Assembly: GCA_029269725.1 (NCBI GenBank)
Contig: JARJHS010000015.1
Coordinates: 1 to 64,000 of the forward strand
DNA: 64,000 nucleotides
DNA from: Pollutibacter soli
GTDB taxonomy: Bacteria; Bacteroidota; Bacteroidia; Chitinophagales; Chitinophagaceae
Reading direction: 5' to 3'
This document shows, piece by piece, positions 27,452-36,919 of this stretch (position 1 is its first letter; each line of letters starts with the position of its first letter). The translations under genes were made by a program, and so were the position numbers. The notes below the pieces were generated by a model. The model made no database searches. It was given only the letters and a program-made list of their open reading frames with translations, and was not told the DNA's origin.

Positions 27452-27581
27452 TTGTTTAAACTATCAACAACGAACTGTAAACAATATACAGGGTGTTCCC
27501 GCCCTGAACCGTGAACTATCCACTTTGAACTCCCTCGTGGCATACACTTTGAAACCTGCAGGTTAACTAATACGATTTGTT

Positions 27582-29153
27582 ATGCTCAAAAGAGACGGCT
27601 ACACACATAGCTTGTGGCAGGATAATCATGAGCCATACCTACCTGTGAACAAACCTGACCCTAAAACTATTTTTGATGTCATCATTGTTGGAGGGGGAAT
27701 CACCGGGGTGAGTACAGCATATCAACTGCAAAAAGCAGGGAAAAAATGCCTCATAATTGAAGCATATAATTTGTGTTTTGGTACAACAGGCGGCACTACT
27801 GCTCACCTCAATACCTTATTGGATACTCCCTATTCGACGATAGAAAAAAAATTTAATGAAGAGAAAGCCAGACTTGTTGCTGATTCTGTTCAGGATGCGT
27901 TGAAATTGATAAAGGCCAATATCAGAGATCTGGACATCCGGTGTGAGTATGAAGACGCTGATGCATATCTTTTTGCTACCGATGATAAGCAGGTAAAAGA
28001 TCTGGAGAAAATTGTTGAGGCAACTGTAGAAGCGGGCCTCCATATGGAATTTATTGACCAGATACCGATATCGCAGGAATTTTTAAAAGCGGCTTATATA
28101 ACTGGCCAGGGAAAATTCAATCCCATTCCTTATGTGATGTCTCTGGCTGCAGAATTTGAAAAACTCGGCGGAAGAATGCTGACGCAGTCGCGCGTGATGG
28201 AGGTGAAGGAAGAGGGCGACAAATTGAATGTAAATACAGAAACAGATACCTGGATCGCTGATCAGCTGATTTACGCAACACATATTCCTCCGGGAGTAAA
28301 CCTCCTGCATCTTCGTTGTGTTCCGTGGCGAAGTTATGCGCTGGCAGCAACATTGGCAGACGATAACTATCCTGATGATCTGATTTATGATATGGAGGAT
28401 CCGTATCATTATTATCGAACACAGACAATCAACGGAGAAAAGTTTTTGATCGCGGGAGGAAAGGATCATAAAACGGGGCATGAAGAAAATACGGAAAGGC
28501 CTTTTCAACTTCTGGAAGCGCATGTCCGGAAATATTTCGATATAAAACATATGGTAAATGAATGGTCCTCCCAGTATTACGAATCTGCGGATGGGCTTCC
28601 TTACATCGGGCACCTGCCCGGCACACCTGAAAGAATTTTTGTTGCAACCGGTTTTGGCGGAAACGGAATGATCTACAGCAGTGTTGCTGCGATCGTGCTG
28701 AGAGATATGCTTACAGGCCTTGATTCGCCTTACGAAAATTTGTATGATCCGAACCGATTGAAACCGGTTGCTGGTTTCTCCAGTTTTGTACAACACAATA
28801 CCGGAGTCATCAAAGAATATTTTAAAAAGCTTATACCATTTGAGAAGATCAGCACCTTGTCAGAACTGGCGGCAGGCGAAGGGAGACTCGTGCGGTTCGG
28901 AGATCATTCCATCGCACTTTCAAAAGATGCCTGGAACAGGTTTCATGCAGTAAGTCCGAAATGTACACATCTGGGTTGCGAAGTACAATGGAATATTGCA
29001 GAACAATCCTGGGATTGCCCATGTCATGGTGCGCGCTACAATACGGACGGAAAGGTGCTGAATGGTCCGGCACATGAGGGGCTGGACAAAATAGCGGTTG
29101 ATGGTCAACGTGAGATACAGGCCAATCATAAAGGTCTGAAAAAAGATTTTTAA
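27582..29153 (+). CDS. FAD-dependent oxidoreductase with Rieske [2Fe-2S] domain
   Basis: A 523-residue fusion. The N-terminal part is a DAO-type FAD enzyme (VIVGGGITGVSTAYQLQKAG, about 32-51; closing RIFVATGFGGNGMIYSSVAA). The C-terminal 90 residues are a Rieske domain with ligands C461, H463 (CTHLGC), C479 and H482 (CPCHGARYN). C466 and C481 can form the stabilising disulphide, which suggests a high-potential cluster. The protein has no signal peptide, so it acts in the cytosol. FAD-Rieske proteins of this type are often next to catalases; here the gap to the catalase gene is 111 bp. The substrate is unknown. Confidence 0.92.
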   Translation: MLKRDGYTHSLWQDNHEPYLPVNKPDPKTIFDVIIVGGGITGVSTAYQLQKAGKKCLIIEAYNLCFGTTGGTTAHLNTLLDTPYSTIEKKFNEEKARLVADSVQDALKLIKANIRDLDIRCEYEDADAYLFATDDKQVKDLEKIVEATVEAGLHMEFIDQIPISQEFLKAAYITGQGKFNPIPYVMSLAAEFEKLGGRMLTQSRVMEVKEEGDKLNVNTETDTWIADQLIYATHIPPGVNLLHLRCVPWRSYALAATLADDNYPDDLIYDMEDPYHYYRTQTINGEKFLIAGGKDHKTGHEENTERPFQLLEAHVRKYFDIKHMVNEWSSQYYESADGLPYIGHLPGTPERIFVATGFGGNGMIYSSVAAIVLRDMLTGLDSPYENLYDPNRLKPVAGFSSFVQHNTGVIKEYFKKLIPFEKISTLSELAAGEGRLVRFGDHSIALSKDAWNRFHAVSPKCTHLGCEVQWNIAEQSWDCPCHGARYNTDGKVLNGPAHEGLDKIAVDGQREIQANHKGLKKDF

Positions 29154-29264
29154 AAAAAGGATTTCATAATAAGGAAAGTATCCGTTTGCAAAAAAATGCA
29201 TTTGCTGCTCTATTGCGTGAATTCAGAATACTAAACAGATTATTCAAACTCTAAAACCACAACG

Positions 29265-31424
29265 ATGCCTACACAGGAAAGTAAACTTCCCGATAATGTT
29301 CCCGTGAACAGAAAGACCGAAAACCTGGAACCGGATATGGAAATCGCCACCGGAGAATTTATGACGACGGACCAGGGCGTAAGAATTAATAATGATTCCG
29401 ATTCGTTAAAAGCCGGTGATCGCGGTCCGACTTTGATGGAGGATTTTATCTTCCGGGAGAAGATGACGCATTTTGATCACGAGCGCATACCTGAGCGCAT
29501 CGTGCATGCGCGTGGCTCCGCAGCCCATGGAGTATTTCAACTGTATACTCCTTTACCGCAATTAACAAAAGCAGGATTTTTGAATAAGGCAGGACAGGAA
29601 ACGCCGGTGTTCGTGCGGTTTTCTACGGTTGCCGGTTCGCGCGGATCAACAGATCTTGCTCGTGATGTTCGTGGCTTTGCAGTTAAATTTTATACTGACG
29701 AAGGAAATTTTGATCTGGTGGGAAATAATATGCCCGTCTTTTTTATCCAGGATGCAATCAAATTTCCCGACCTCGTACATGCCGTTAAACCGGAACCGCA
29801 CAACGAAATTCCGCAGGCGGCTTCAGCGCATGATACTTTCTGGGATTTTATTTCCCTGATGCCGGAATCCGCTCACATGATCATGTGGCTCATGAGCGAT
29901 CGGGCAATACCACGGAGTTTAAGAATGATGGAAGGATTTGGTGTCCATACATTCCGACTGGTTAATGATAAAGATGAATCGCATTTTGTGAAGTTTCATT
30001 GGAAACCTTTGCTGGGTGTTCATTCTGTAGCGTGGGACGAAGCACAGGTGATATCAGGAAAAGACCCTGACTTTCATCGCAGGGATCTCTGGGAAGCGAT
30101 CGATAAAGGAATTTTTCCTGAGTGGGAATTAGGTATACAGGTAATTCCCGAAGCGGATGAACATAAATTCGAATTCGATCTTCTTGATCCAACGAAAATA
30201 ATTCCGGAGGAATTAGTACCTGTGCAGCGCATCGGTAAGATGACATTGAACAGGAACCCTGATAATTTTTTTGCAGAAACTGAACAGGTGGCATTTCATG
30301 TAGGCAACGTGGTGCCGGGTATTGACTTCACCAATGACCCATTGATGCAGGGTCGTTTATTTTCATATACGGACACGCAACTGATCCGTCTTGGTGGTCC
30401 CAACTTTCATGAAATTCCAATCAACCGATCAATCGTTCCTGTACATAATCATCAGCGTGATGGTTTTATGCGTCAGCAGATCAACAAAGGACGCGTAAGT
30501 TATCATCCCAATTCGCTGGGCAGCGGATGTCCTTTTCTCGCAGGTAAAATGCAGGGTGGATTTACATCTTTTACGGAAAAGATTGATGCGCAGAAAATAC
30601 GCATGCGCAGTAAAAGTTTCCGCGATCATTTCAGCCAGGCGACATTGTTTTTCAACAGCCAATCTGAACCAGAGAAACAACATCTCATCGATGCCCTTTC
30701 ATTTGAATTAGGAAAAGTTGAAACAAAAGAGATCAGGGAAAGAATGGTATCGATACTTTCTATGATTGATGATGGACTGGCGGCGAAAGTGGCGCTGAAC
30801 CTGGGTTTGAAAGTTCAGAAACCGGAAACACCCATCAATAAAAATATTCCTGCTGATGGTAACCCGGATGATTACGAGCCAGTCATCATGAAGAGCAGCG
30901 TGGAAAAATCAGCACCGCTGTCAATGGTAAATACAGTGAAGGATTCCATTGAATCCAGAAAGATTGCCATTCTTGTTGCTCAAGGTGTTGATGAAAACAG
31001 CCTCATCGAAATGCAGGATGCCTTAACAGAAGCCGGAGCAGTAGCCGAGATAGTTGCACCAAAACTCGGAACGCTGAGTGCTGAAAAGGATACGATCGTT
31101 CCAGTGAAGCATAGTTTTCTCACTGCTTCGTCAGTAATGTTCGATGCAGTATATGTACCGGGAGGAATAAACAGCATCGGTACATTGATGAAAACACCGG
31201 AAGCGATTTATTTTATAAACCAGGCATATAAACATTGCAAACCGGTTGCTTTTGATGAATCAGCCAAAGAGATTCTTGCAAAAACGAATATTGGTGAAAA
31301 AGATGACATCGATGATGGTATTATCGTCGGTGGCGATGTGAAGTCACTGGCGACAAGTTTTATTGAGGCGATTAAGCAACATCGGTTCTGGGAACGGGAA
31401 GCGTTTCATAAGAACCCGGCGTAA
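29265..31424 (+). CDS. katE: Large-subunit catalase, HPII type
   Basis: A 719-residue clade-2 catalase that breaks hydrogen peroxide into water and oxygen. Distal His is H81 ([13 protein letters not shown]), Asn is N154 (DLVGNNMP) and the haem Tyr ligand is Y368 in RLFSYTDTQ. The C-terminal flavodoxin-like domain (about 565-719: [20 protein letters not shown] ... [14 protein letters not shown]) is the hallmark of the large-subunit class, with the DJ-1/PfpI fold but without its nucleophilic Cys. No signal peptide. Downstream lies the REP-like sequence (31498-31619). Confidence 0.95.
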   Translation: MPTQESKLPDNVPVNRKTENLEPDMEIATGEFMTTDQGVRINNDSDSLKAGDRGPTLMEDFIFREKMTHFDHERIPERIVHARGSAAHGVFQLYTPLPQLTKAGFLNKAGQETPVFVRFSTVAGSRGSTDLARDVRGFAVKFYTDEGNFDLVGNNMPVFFIQDAIKFPDLVHAVKPEPHNEIPQAASAHDTFWDFISLMPESAHMIMWLMSDRAIPRSLRMMEGFGVHTFRLVNDKDESHFVKFHWKPLLGVHSVAWDEAQVISGKDPDFHRRDLWEAIDKGIFPEWELGIQVIPEADEHKFEFDLLDPTKIIPEELVPVQRIGKMTLNRNPDNFFAETEQVAFHVGNVVPGIDFTNDPLMQGRLFSYTDTQLIRLGGPNFHEIPINRSIVPVHNHQRDGFMRQQINKGRVSYHPNSLGSGCPFLAGKMQGGFTSFTEKIDAQKIRMRSKSFRDHFSQATLFFNSQSEPEKQHLIDALSFELGKVETKEIRERMVSILSMIDDGLAAKVALNLGLKVQKPETPINKNIPADGNPDDYEPVIMKSSVEKSAPLSMVNTVKDSIESRKIAILVAQGVDENSLIEMQDALTEAGAVAEIVAPKLGTLSAEKDTIVPVKHSFLTASSVMFDAVYVPGGINSIGTLMKTPEAIYFINQAYKHCKPVAFDESAKEILAKTNIGEKDDIDDGIIVGGDVKSLATSFIEAIKQHRFWEREAFHKNPA

Positions 31425-31497
31425 GAAGGAGACGGCAGACGGCAGGAGTTTATAGGTTTTATTTTTCCGCGTTTCCGATTCAATGATTGATTTGTTT

Positions 31498-31619
31498 CTA
31501 TGTGCTTAATTTTTTAAACCACATAGTCACATAGAAAACACAGGCACATAAGAAGGATAGATTTCTTTGAGTGACAGGCTTCTTATGTGCCTTCTGTGTT
31601 CTATGTGGTTCAAAAAAGA
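31498..31619. repeat. REP-like inverted repeat (TATGTGCCTTCTGTG family)
   Basis: A second copy of the 21614 element. Left half ATTTTTTAAACCACATAG ... GGCACATAAGAAG (31509-31556) and right half CTTCTTATGTGCCTTCTGTG (31579-31598) followed by TTCTATGTGGTTCAAAAAAG. The right half is nearly the same as the left arm at 21614. Confidence 0.8.
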
Positions 31620-31754
31620 TCTACACACATCACGCAAACATAAAACTGGAAAAAGAAATCCCAAACTTGATAATACAGAAGTGCCGATTGTCATGCAGAA
31701 AAGCGTCTGCTATGGCAACCGACCACTGACACCGTCTGCTCCAAAAAATATCCA

Positions 31755-32033
31755 ATGAACAATTACACCCAATACGTAGGTATCGCTGCCGGTATCTTCA
31801 CCGCAATATCAATGTTGCCGCAGCTGATCAAAATAGTCAGAACGAAAAAAGCAGAAAGTGTTTCCCTTTTTATGGTCATAATTCTGTTACTCGGTCTATC
31901 CGCTTGGGTACTGTATGGATGGTTGAAAAAAGACTGGCCAATAATAGTGACAAACGCATTTTCAATTGTAGTGAATGTGCTGATTTTTATTTTTTCTGTC
32001 AGGTATAAACAAAAAAACGGCGACGGGAACTGA
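31755..32033 (+). CDS. SemiSWEET sugar transporter
   Basis: A 92-residue protein with three transmembrane helices, the PQ-loop/SemiSWEET layout. The signature MLPQLIKIVRTKKAESVSLF (20-39) contains the P-Q pair of the first helix. SemiSWEETs work as dimers that form a small sugar uniporter. Length is normal. The gene lies between the REP copy and the 44-bp palindrome at 32091. Confidence 0.85.
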   Translation: MNNYTQYVGIAAGIFTAISMLPQLIKIVRTKKAESVSLFMVIILLLGLSAWVLYGWLKKDWPIIVTNAFSIVVNVLIFIFSVRYKQKNGDGN

Positions 32034-32090
32034 AAACAGAAGCAGAAACTGACACAGAAATAGAAAACAGAAAACTGAGAACAGATAGGA

Positions 32091-32134
32091 GATTAGTCGT
32101 AGAGACGCGATGCATCGCGTCTCTACGACTAATC
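32091..32134. repeat. Perfect 44-bp palindrome
   Basis: The left half starts GATTAGTCGTAGAGACGCGA and reaches the centre ATG|CAT, followed by the exact reverse complement ending TCTCTACGACTAATC. The core GTAGAGACGCGATG is known to me as a repeat in many bacterial genomes, Bacteroidota included. It lies 56 bp upstream of the LLM oxidoreductase start. Confidence 0.9.
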
Positions 32135-32189
32135 CAGGCAGAATGCACCTGGCATGACAGCTGACAACCAAAAAAAAATAAAATAATCT

Positions 32190-33137
32190 ATGAGCCTGAT
32201 CTGCTATCATGCATCGCATGAACAATTTCCACCTTCTGAACTGCTCCGTCTTTCTGTGCTTGCAGAGAAGACCGGGTTCCAGGGGATACATTCTTCCGAT
32301 CACTTTCATCCCTGGAGTTCAAAGCAGGGACAAAGTGGATTTACATTCAGTTGGATCGCTGCTGCAATGCAGGCGACACAGATTCCATTCAGTATGGTAT
32401 GTGCGCCCGGGCAGCGATACCATCCTGCGATTGTAGCGCAGGCGATAGCAACGCTGGGAGAGATGTTTCCTAAACGATTCAGTATTGAACTGGGCAGTGG
32501 TGAAGCACTGAATGAAGCTATCACCGGTGATCCTTGGCCCGATAAAAAATCAAGGGATCAAAGACTTCTGGAATGTGCAAAAGTGATCCGGTTATTATTG
32601 CAGGGAAATATTGTTGATTTCAACGGATTGGTTACAGTGAAACATGCGAAGCTGTATACACTACCCGAATTTGTACCCGAATTATTTTGTGCTGCGCTTA
32701 CCAATGAAACTTCAGCATGGGCGGGTACCTGGGCGGATGGTTTGCTCACCACAGGAGGAGAAGAAAAAGATATACTCGAAAAGATGAAATCATTTTATAA
32801 AGCGGGCGGAGAAGGCAAGCCCGTGTTTCTCCAGTTTGCATTTTCTTATGCGCATTCGATCGAAGAAGCTAAAAATGGCGCATATGATCAATGGCGTTCG
32901 AATGTGATCGACTCGGAGAAATTTGCCCGGTTTTCAACGGTAGAAGAGTTTGAAAAAGAAGGAGAAAAAAACTCTGTAGAAAGTGTAATCGAAACTATCC
33001 GGGTTTTTGATGATATGGAACAGATATCCCATGAGATTGATAAAATGAAATCAACCGGTGCCGCGAGAATTGTACTACACAATGTAAATACCAACCAGGA
33101 AGAATTTATCAGAGATGCGGCTGTTCTTTTCCGGTAG
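32190..33137 (+). CDS. LLM-class flavin oxidoreductase (TIGR03885-like)
   Basis: A 315-residue luciferase-like TIM-barrel flavin enzyme. Blocks: ICYHASHEQFPPSELLRL, GFQGIHSSDHFHPWSSKQGQ (29-48), ERFS-type MFPKRFSIELGSGEALNE (100-117) and GDPWPDKKSRDQRLLE. It belongs to the group predicted to use FMN rather than F420 (TIGR03885). Only 15 bp separate it from the alpha-amylase start on the same strand, a pairing that recurs in other genomes, so the two are probably one operon. The substrate is unknown. A 44-bp palindrome lies 56 bp upstream. Confidence 0.88.
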   Translation: MSLICYHASHEQFPPSELLRLSVLAEKTGFQGIHSSDHFHPWSSKQGQSGFTFSWIAAAMQATQIPFSMVCAPGQRYHPAIVAQAIATLGEMFPKRFSIELGSGEALNEAITGDPWPDKKSRDQRLLECAKVIRLLLQGNIVDFNGLVTVKHAKLYTLPEFVPELFCAALTNETSAWAGTWADGLLTTGGEEKDILEKMKSFYKAGGEGKPVFLQFAFSYAHSIEEAKNGAYDQWRSNVIDSEKFARFSTVEEFEKEGEKNSVESVIETIRVFDDMEQISHEIDKMKSTGAARIVLHNVNTNQEEFIRDAAVLFR

Positions 33138-33152
33138 TTAAAATTTTTGACG

Positions 33153-34631
33153 ATGATGAACAAAACAATTTTTCAGTTTTTTCATTGGTATTTTCGGAAA
33201 GAAGATAATCTCTGGAACAATTGTGCAGATCAATCTGAATATCTCTCCCGCCTTGGTGTTACTGATATCTGGTTGCCGCCAGCATATAAATCGGCGATCG
33301 GAGCCGATGAACCCGGTTATGCAGTATATGATCTTTTCGATTTAGGTGAATTTGATCAGAAAAATTCTGTTCGTACCAGGCATGGAACCAAGGACGAGTA
33401 CATCAACTGTATAAAACGACTCGCTGAAAAAAATATCGATGTTCTTGCCGATATCGTGTTAAATCACCGGATGGGAGCAGATGAAAAAGAAAAAATCCGG
33501 GTGACGAAGTTCAAAGATGAAAATCGGCTTGAACCTCAGTCAGGTGAAATGGAGATTGAGGCGCATACCAGATTTACATTCCCGGGCCGCCAGGGAAAAT
33601 ACTCAGACTACATATGGGATGCACAAAGTTTTACCGGCGTATGTGAGGATGGAATACCCGCCATAATTCATAACGAATGGACTAAAGACGGATGGGATGA
33701 AAACCTGGATGAAGAGCAGGGGAATTATGATTATCTGATGGGATGTGATGTAGAGTTCCGGAACCCGAATGTTCGTGAGGAGTTGGTGAAGTGGGGCATA
33801 TGGTATATTGAAACAACCGGAGTAAAAGGTTTTCGGCTGGATGGCTTAAAACATATTCCGCAATCATTTTTTCCGGAGTGGCTGGATCGGATAAAGAAAC
33901 ATTTCAACAGGGATTTTTTTACCATAGGTGAATTCTGGAAAAATGACCTGGCGATGCTCGAAAAATTTATTCAGCTGACCGATGGGCGAATCCAGCTCTT
34001 TGATGTTCCGTTTCATTTCAATTTGTACGGGGCATCAAAAGAAGGACGCAATTATGATCTTCGTCAGATCCTTGACAACACATTAGTGACCAAAGTACCA
34101 CAGCTGACTATTACGTTTGTCGACAATCATGATACGCAACCTGGTCAGTCTTTGGAATCATTGGTAGAACCATGGTTTAAGCCACATGCGTATGCACTGA
34201 TTTTATTAAGAGAAGGGGGTATTCCCTGTATTTTTCATCCGGCACTTTATTCTGCAACCTATAAAGAAAAAGATGAAAAAGGAAAGGAAAAGGAATTTAC
34301 TATTCCGAAAATTGACATACTGGACATTATGATGAAAGTGAGAGCGCAGCTGGCTTATGGAAAACAAACAGATTATTTTGACGACCCTAATGTTATCGGA
34401 TGGGTTAGGAGTGGTGTTGAAGAAAAAGCGAACTCCGGACTAGCTGTGTTAATTACCAATAAAGAGGAGTCATCAAAAAAAATGAGTTTGGGAAAAGAGC
34501 ATGCAGGAAAGACAATGGGAGATGTGGAACGAAAGTTTGACGATGTAACATTGAATAACGAAGGCGTTGGCGAGTTCCATGTTGCTGCGGGTTATTGCAG
34601 TATCTGGACGTTTAAAGGCGCCCTGAAATAG
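33153..34631 (+). CDS. Cytoplasmic alpha-amylase, GH13
   Basis: A 492-residue GH13 enzyme without signal peptide, so intracellular. I chose ATG 33153 (an ATG at 33156 is equal). Active-site residues: nucleophile D230 (GFRLDGLKH), acid/base E260 (FFTIGEFW) and D327 (VDNHDTQ); the DIVLNHR conserved block is near 100-106. It opens alpha-1,4 glucans such as glycogen or starch oligosaccharides. The two-gene operon with the LLM oxidoreductase suggests a shared stress or storage-carbon role, but no other glycogen gene is in the window. Confidence 0.93.
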   Translation: MMNKTIFQFFHWYFRKEDNLWNNCADQSEYLSRLGVTDIWLPPAYKSAIGADEPGYAVYDLFDLGEFDQKNSVRTRHGTKDEYINCIKRLAEKNIDVLADIVLNHRMGADEKEKIRVTKFKDENRLEPQSGEMEIEAHTRFTFPGRQGKYSDYIWDAQSFTGVCEDGIPAIIHNEWTKDGWDENLDEEQGNYDYLMGCDVEFRNPNVREELVKWGIWYIETTGVKGFRLDGLKHIPQSFFPEWLDRIKKHFNRDFFTIGEFWKNDLAMLEKFIQLTDGRIQLFDVPFHFNLYGASKEGRNYDLRQILDNTLVTKVPQLTITFVDNHDTQPGQSLESLVEPWFKPHAYALILLREGGIPCIFHPALYSATYKEKDEKGKEKEFTIPKIDILDIMMKVRAQLAYGKQTDYFDDPNVIGWVRSGVEEKANSGLAVLITNKEESSKKMSLGKEHAGKTMGDVERKFDDVTLNNEGVGEFHVAAGYCSIWTFKGALK

Positions 34632-34818
34632 ATTTAATGTAAGCTAATGTTTTGATTTACAGGCGTAAAGTAGAGGTATCTAGAAAGTGCGCAGGGATTG
34701 GCATGGTTATCGATTTAACCAGGATAATTCCAACCGTCCCAGGAAAACATACATCAGGCATCACACCCTTTGAAAGTGATAATGCTAATTTTTGCTTATT
34801 TCACTTTAAACAATTGTT

Positions 34819-35001
34819 ATGGTTTCTGAAAATGCGCGAGCTGATATTCAACTTCTGAAAATTAAACTTGCATTTGAAAAAAGAAATTTTCGAAACGCGC
34901 TCAGAGATGATTTTGAGTTTTCTTATCTGAAAAATATTCTTAGCCGCATCCGTTCGATAGAAAAAGATCTTGTGCGTTCTGATTTTAGATTAAAAAGCTG
35001 A
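34819..35001 (+). CDS. Small hypothetical protein (60 aa)
   Basis: A 60-residue frame with ATG at 34819 reading MVSENARADIQLLKIKLAFE and then RNALRDDFEFSYLKNILSRI, strongly helical and charged like a real protein. It stands alone between the amylase and the outer-membrane protein. No family is recognised; a rival frame at 34652-34858 has poorer composition. Confidence 0.45.
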   Translation: MVSENARADIQLLKIKLAFEKRNFRNALRDDFEFSYLKNILSRIRSIEKDLVRSDFRLKS

Positions 35002-35481
35002 TTTGATGTATCAGCGATCCGATGCAGAGCTACATTGAAGAATTCTATTTTCATTATTCTAAGAAAGAAACTTTCATGTTTATTAACTCCCGGATTACAC
35101 GTAGCTAATCAGTTGCCGTTTATTTGGGATATAAAGTAAAGTTGCATTGCGAGGCACAATCTCCCAAAACCCTTCAGTTGCTTTCATTCGAAAAGTCATC
35201 TTTTTTCAGCGGCAGAATTTTCACAATGCCCGCCCGATACCAGGAAAATTTGTATTGTCTAAGAATGTGCCGGACCGGGTTTCTGAGCTTCAGGCTATTC
35301 ACAAGGACTCTTCAAATTCTGTAGAATGAATAATGATTGGCCGGGTTAGGAAAATAATAAAACCCCAATAAAAACGCTGGCAATTTAACAGATAGTTTCC
35401 TGGTGCGGTGATGTTCTTTACGTATATTCTTGCGGACGGCGGCATATAAATTGATTCTCGTGAGCGAATTATTCACTCACG
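35002..35481. other. Intergenic, nothing recognised
   Basis: A 480-bp region upstream of the outer-membrane protein. Short frames here have poor composition. TATATTCTTG near 35425 resembles a -7 element but is not exact. Confidence 0.45.
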
Positions 35482-36234
35482 ATGAGACAGATATTCTATT
35501 CGCATAAAATTTTACTTTGTTTAGCTTTTTCATTTTTAGTTTCTCATATCAGTGCCCAGGAAAAAATTCAGACTGACCGACCCGATCAATCTGATGGCGC
35601 ATCGGTCATTTCAAATGGGAAATTTCAGTTAGAGTCCAGCATCATATATGCGAGAATTAAGGACTCAGCAGGATCATATATTTCATCTACGCTTTTGCGG
35701 TATGGTTTATTCAAAGGCTTCGAGTTGCGCGCAACAGCTGAGCAAGGAAAGAACCGCGATCTGTATATCAGCGAAACCGTACAAGGATTTTATCCATTGA
35801 CCATCGGATTCAAATCAGAATTATTACAGGAAAAAAAGTACACGCCCGCAATATCGCTTGTAGGATATCTTCAGCTGCCTTTTACTAACCACAACAGCAA
35901 GGGCTATTACTGGTCACCAGCCCTATTTCTGATTGCAGAAAAGAAGATTGATCATCTGATGATTGATGTGAATGTAGGCCCGAAACAGGCTGCATTTTCC
36001 AATGAATGGTCTGTGCAGTTCAGTGGAGATTTAAAATACGAAGCAGGTGAACATCTGAATGTTTTCGGTGAATATTTTGCGCAATGTGACTCTCACCAGC
36101 CGCAGCACAATGTAGATTTCGGCGTGCAGTTACTCGTTACAAAATCGGTGGAACTTCACGTGGCTGCAGGTTCCAGTATTCATTACCGACCACACAATTA
36201 TTTTCTTTCGATCGGTGGAGGCGTAGCCTTTTAG
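35482..36234 (+). CDS. Outer-membrane transporter-like protein (MetA/phenol family)
   Basis: A 250-residue exported protein with signal peptide (FLVSHISAQ). The mature N-terminus EKIQTDRPDQSDGASVISNG is the hallmark of the putative outer-membrane transporter family PF13557 (MetA pathway of phenol degradation). The rest consists of alternating strands with paired aromatic residues, ending in Phe (GGGVAF), as expected of a beta-barrel. The substrate is unknown. A terminator-like hairpin follows at 36321. Confidence 0.85.
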   Translation: MRQIFYSHKILLCLAFSFLVSHISAQEKIQTDRPDQSDGASVISNGKFQLESSIIYARIKDSAGSYISSTLLRYGLFKGFELRATAEQGKNRDLYISETVQGFYPLTIGFKSELLQEKKYTPAISLVGYLQLPFTNHNSKGYYWSPALFLIAEKKIDHLMIDVNVGPKQAAFSNEWSVQFSGDLKYEAGEHLNVFGEYFAQCDSHQPQHNVDFGVQLLVTKSVELHVAAGSSIHYRPHNYFLSIGGGVAF

Positions 36235-36320
36235 AACGGCTGCAGGTTTACAGCCACCATGTAGTGTTACCGGAAATGTTCACCTGCTGCAAGTTTAACA
36301 CCATCAATAAAAATAAATAG

Positions 36321-36360
36321 CCCCGAGCTTAAGTGGTAAGACAAAAGCATCGGGGTGTTT
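36321..36360 (+). terminator. Terminator-like hairpin
   Basis: CCCCGAGCTT pairs with AAGCATCGGGG around a 12-base loop with one bulge, followed by TGTTT. It is 87 bp after the outer-membrane protein stop. Confidence 0.6.
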
Positions 36361-36496
36361 CAGAAGAACTAAATCTTTCTGCGACTGCATCTGGTTAAAA
36401 TTTTGTGCCATCAAAAAAGCGTATGACTTTCATCCGGACTAAATGTAATATTAGGGCCGATGTCTCTGATTTTCGCTACATTTCAAAAAAAATAGA

Positions 36497-36919
36497 ATGA
36501 AGTCTGGTCCGATTATTCTTATTGAAGACGATGAAGATGATAAAGAGATTTTTCAAACCTGCCTGGCTGAATTAATCGTGACCAATAAACTTATTTGGTT
36601 TAACAACTGCGCTGAAGCTTTTCATTATTTGAAAACTACCTCCGAGCAGCCATTCATAATATTCAGTGATGTCAATTTGCAGAAAATAACCGGTATCGAG
36701 TTTAAGCGCCAGATCGATTCGGACCCCCAGCTTCGACGAAAAAGTATTCCATTCATTTTTTATTCAACCTCAGTGTCTCAGGATACGGTAGATAAAGCCT
36801 ACATCGAATTGAGTGTACAGGGCTTTTTCCAAAAGAAAAGTTCTTTTCTCGAGGTTAAGAATTCAATCCATATGATTCTTAGATACTGGAGCGAATGCCG
36901 GCATCCTAACACAAGATAG
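36497..36919 (+). CDS. Single-domain response regulator
   Basis: A 140-residue CheY-like receiver without output domain. The acidic pocket is E10-D11-D12 (LIEDDEDD), the phosphoacceptor D58 (IIFSDVNLQ), the Ser/Thr position S90-S92 region (FYSTSVS) and a conserved Lys at 113-114 (FFQKKSS). The single-domain form fits relay or adaptor regulators such as Rcp1-like proteins. No histidine kinase is nearby, so its partner is elsewhere. It lies 263 bp after the outer-membrane protein gene and 570 bp before the DUF892 gene. Confidence 0.9.
   Translation: MKSGPIILIEDDEDDKEIFQTCLAELIVTNKLIWFNNCAEAFHYLKTTSEQPFIIFSDVNLQKITGIEFKRQIDSDPQLRRKSIPFIFYSTSVSQDTVDKAYIELSVQGFFQKKSSFLEVKNSIHMILRYWSECRHPNTR

Larger units (their letters stand above)
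27280..27581. other. Intergenic with microsatellite
   Basis: It carries the 7-bp repeat at 27413-27451, GAAAACCG-type sequence at 27365, and no gene. Confidence 0.55.

Noticed and set aside
28083-28796. 237-residue minus-strand frame inside the FAD-Rieske gene
   Set aside because: Antisense shadow of a well-supported enzyme gene.
31567-31758. 63-residue frame before the SemiSWEET gene
   Set aside because: It reads directly through the REP-like repeat and has no family pattern.
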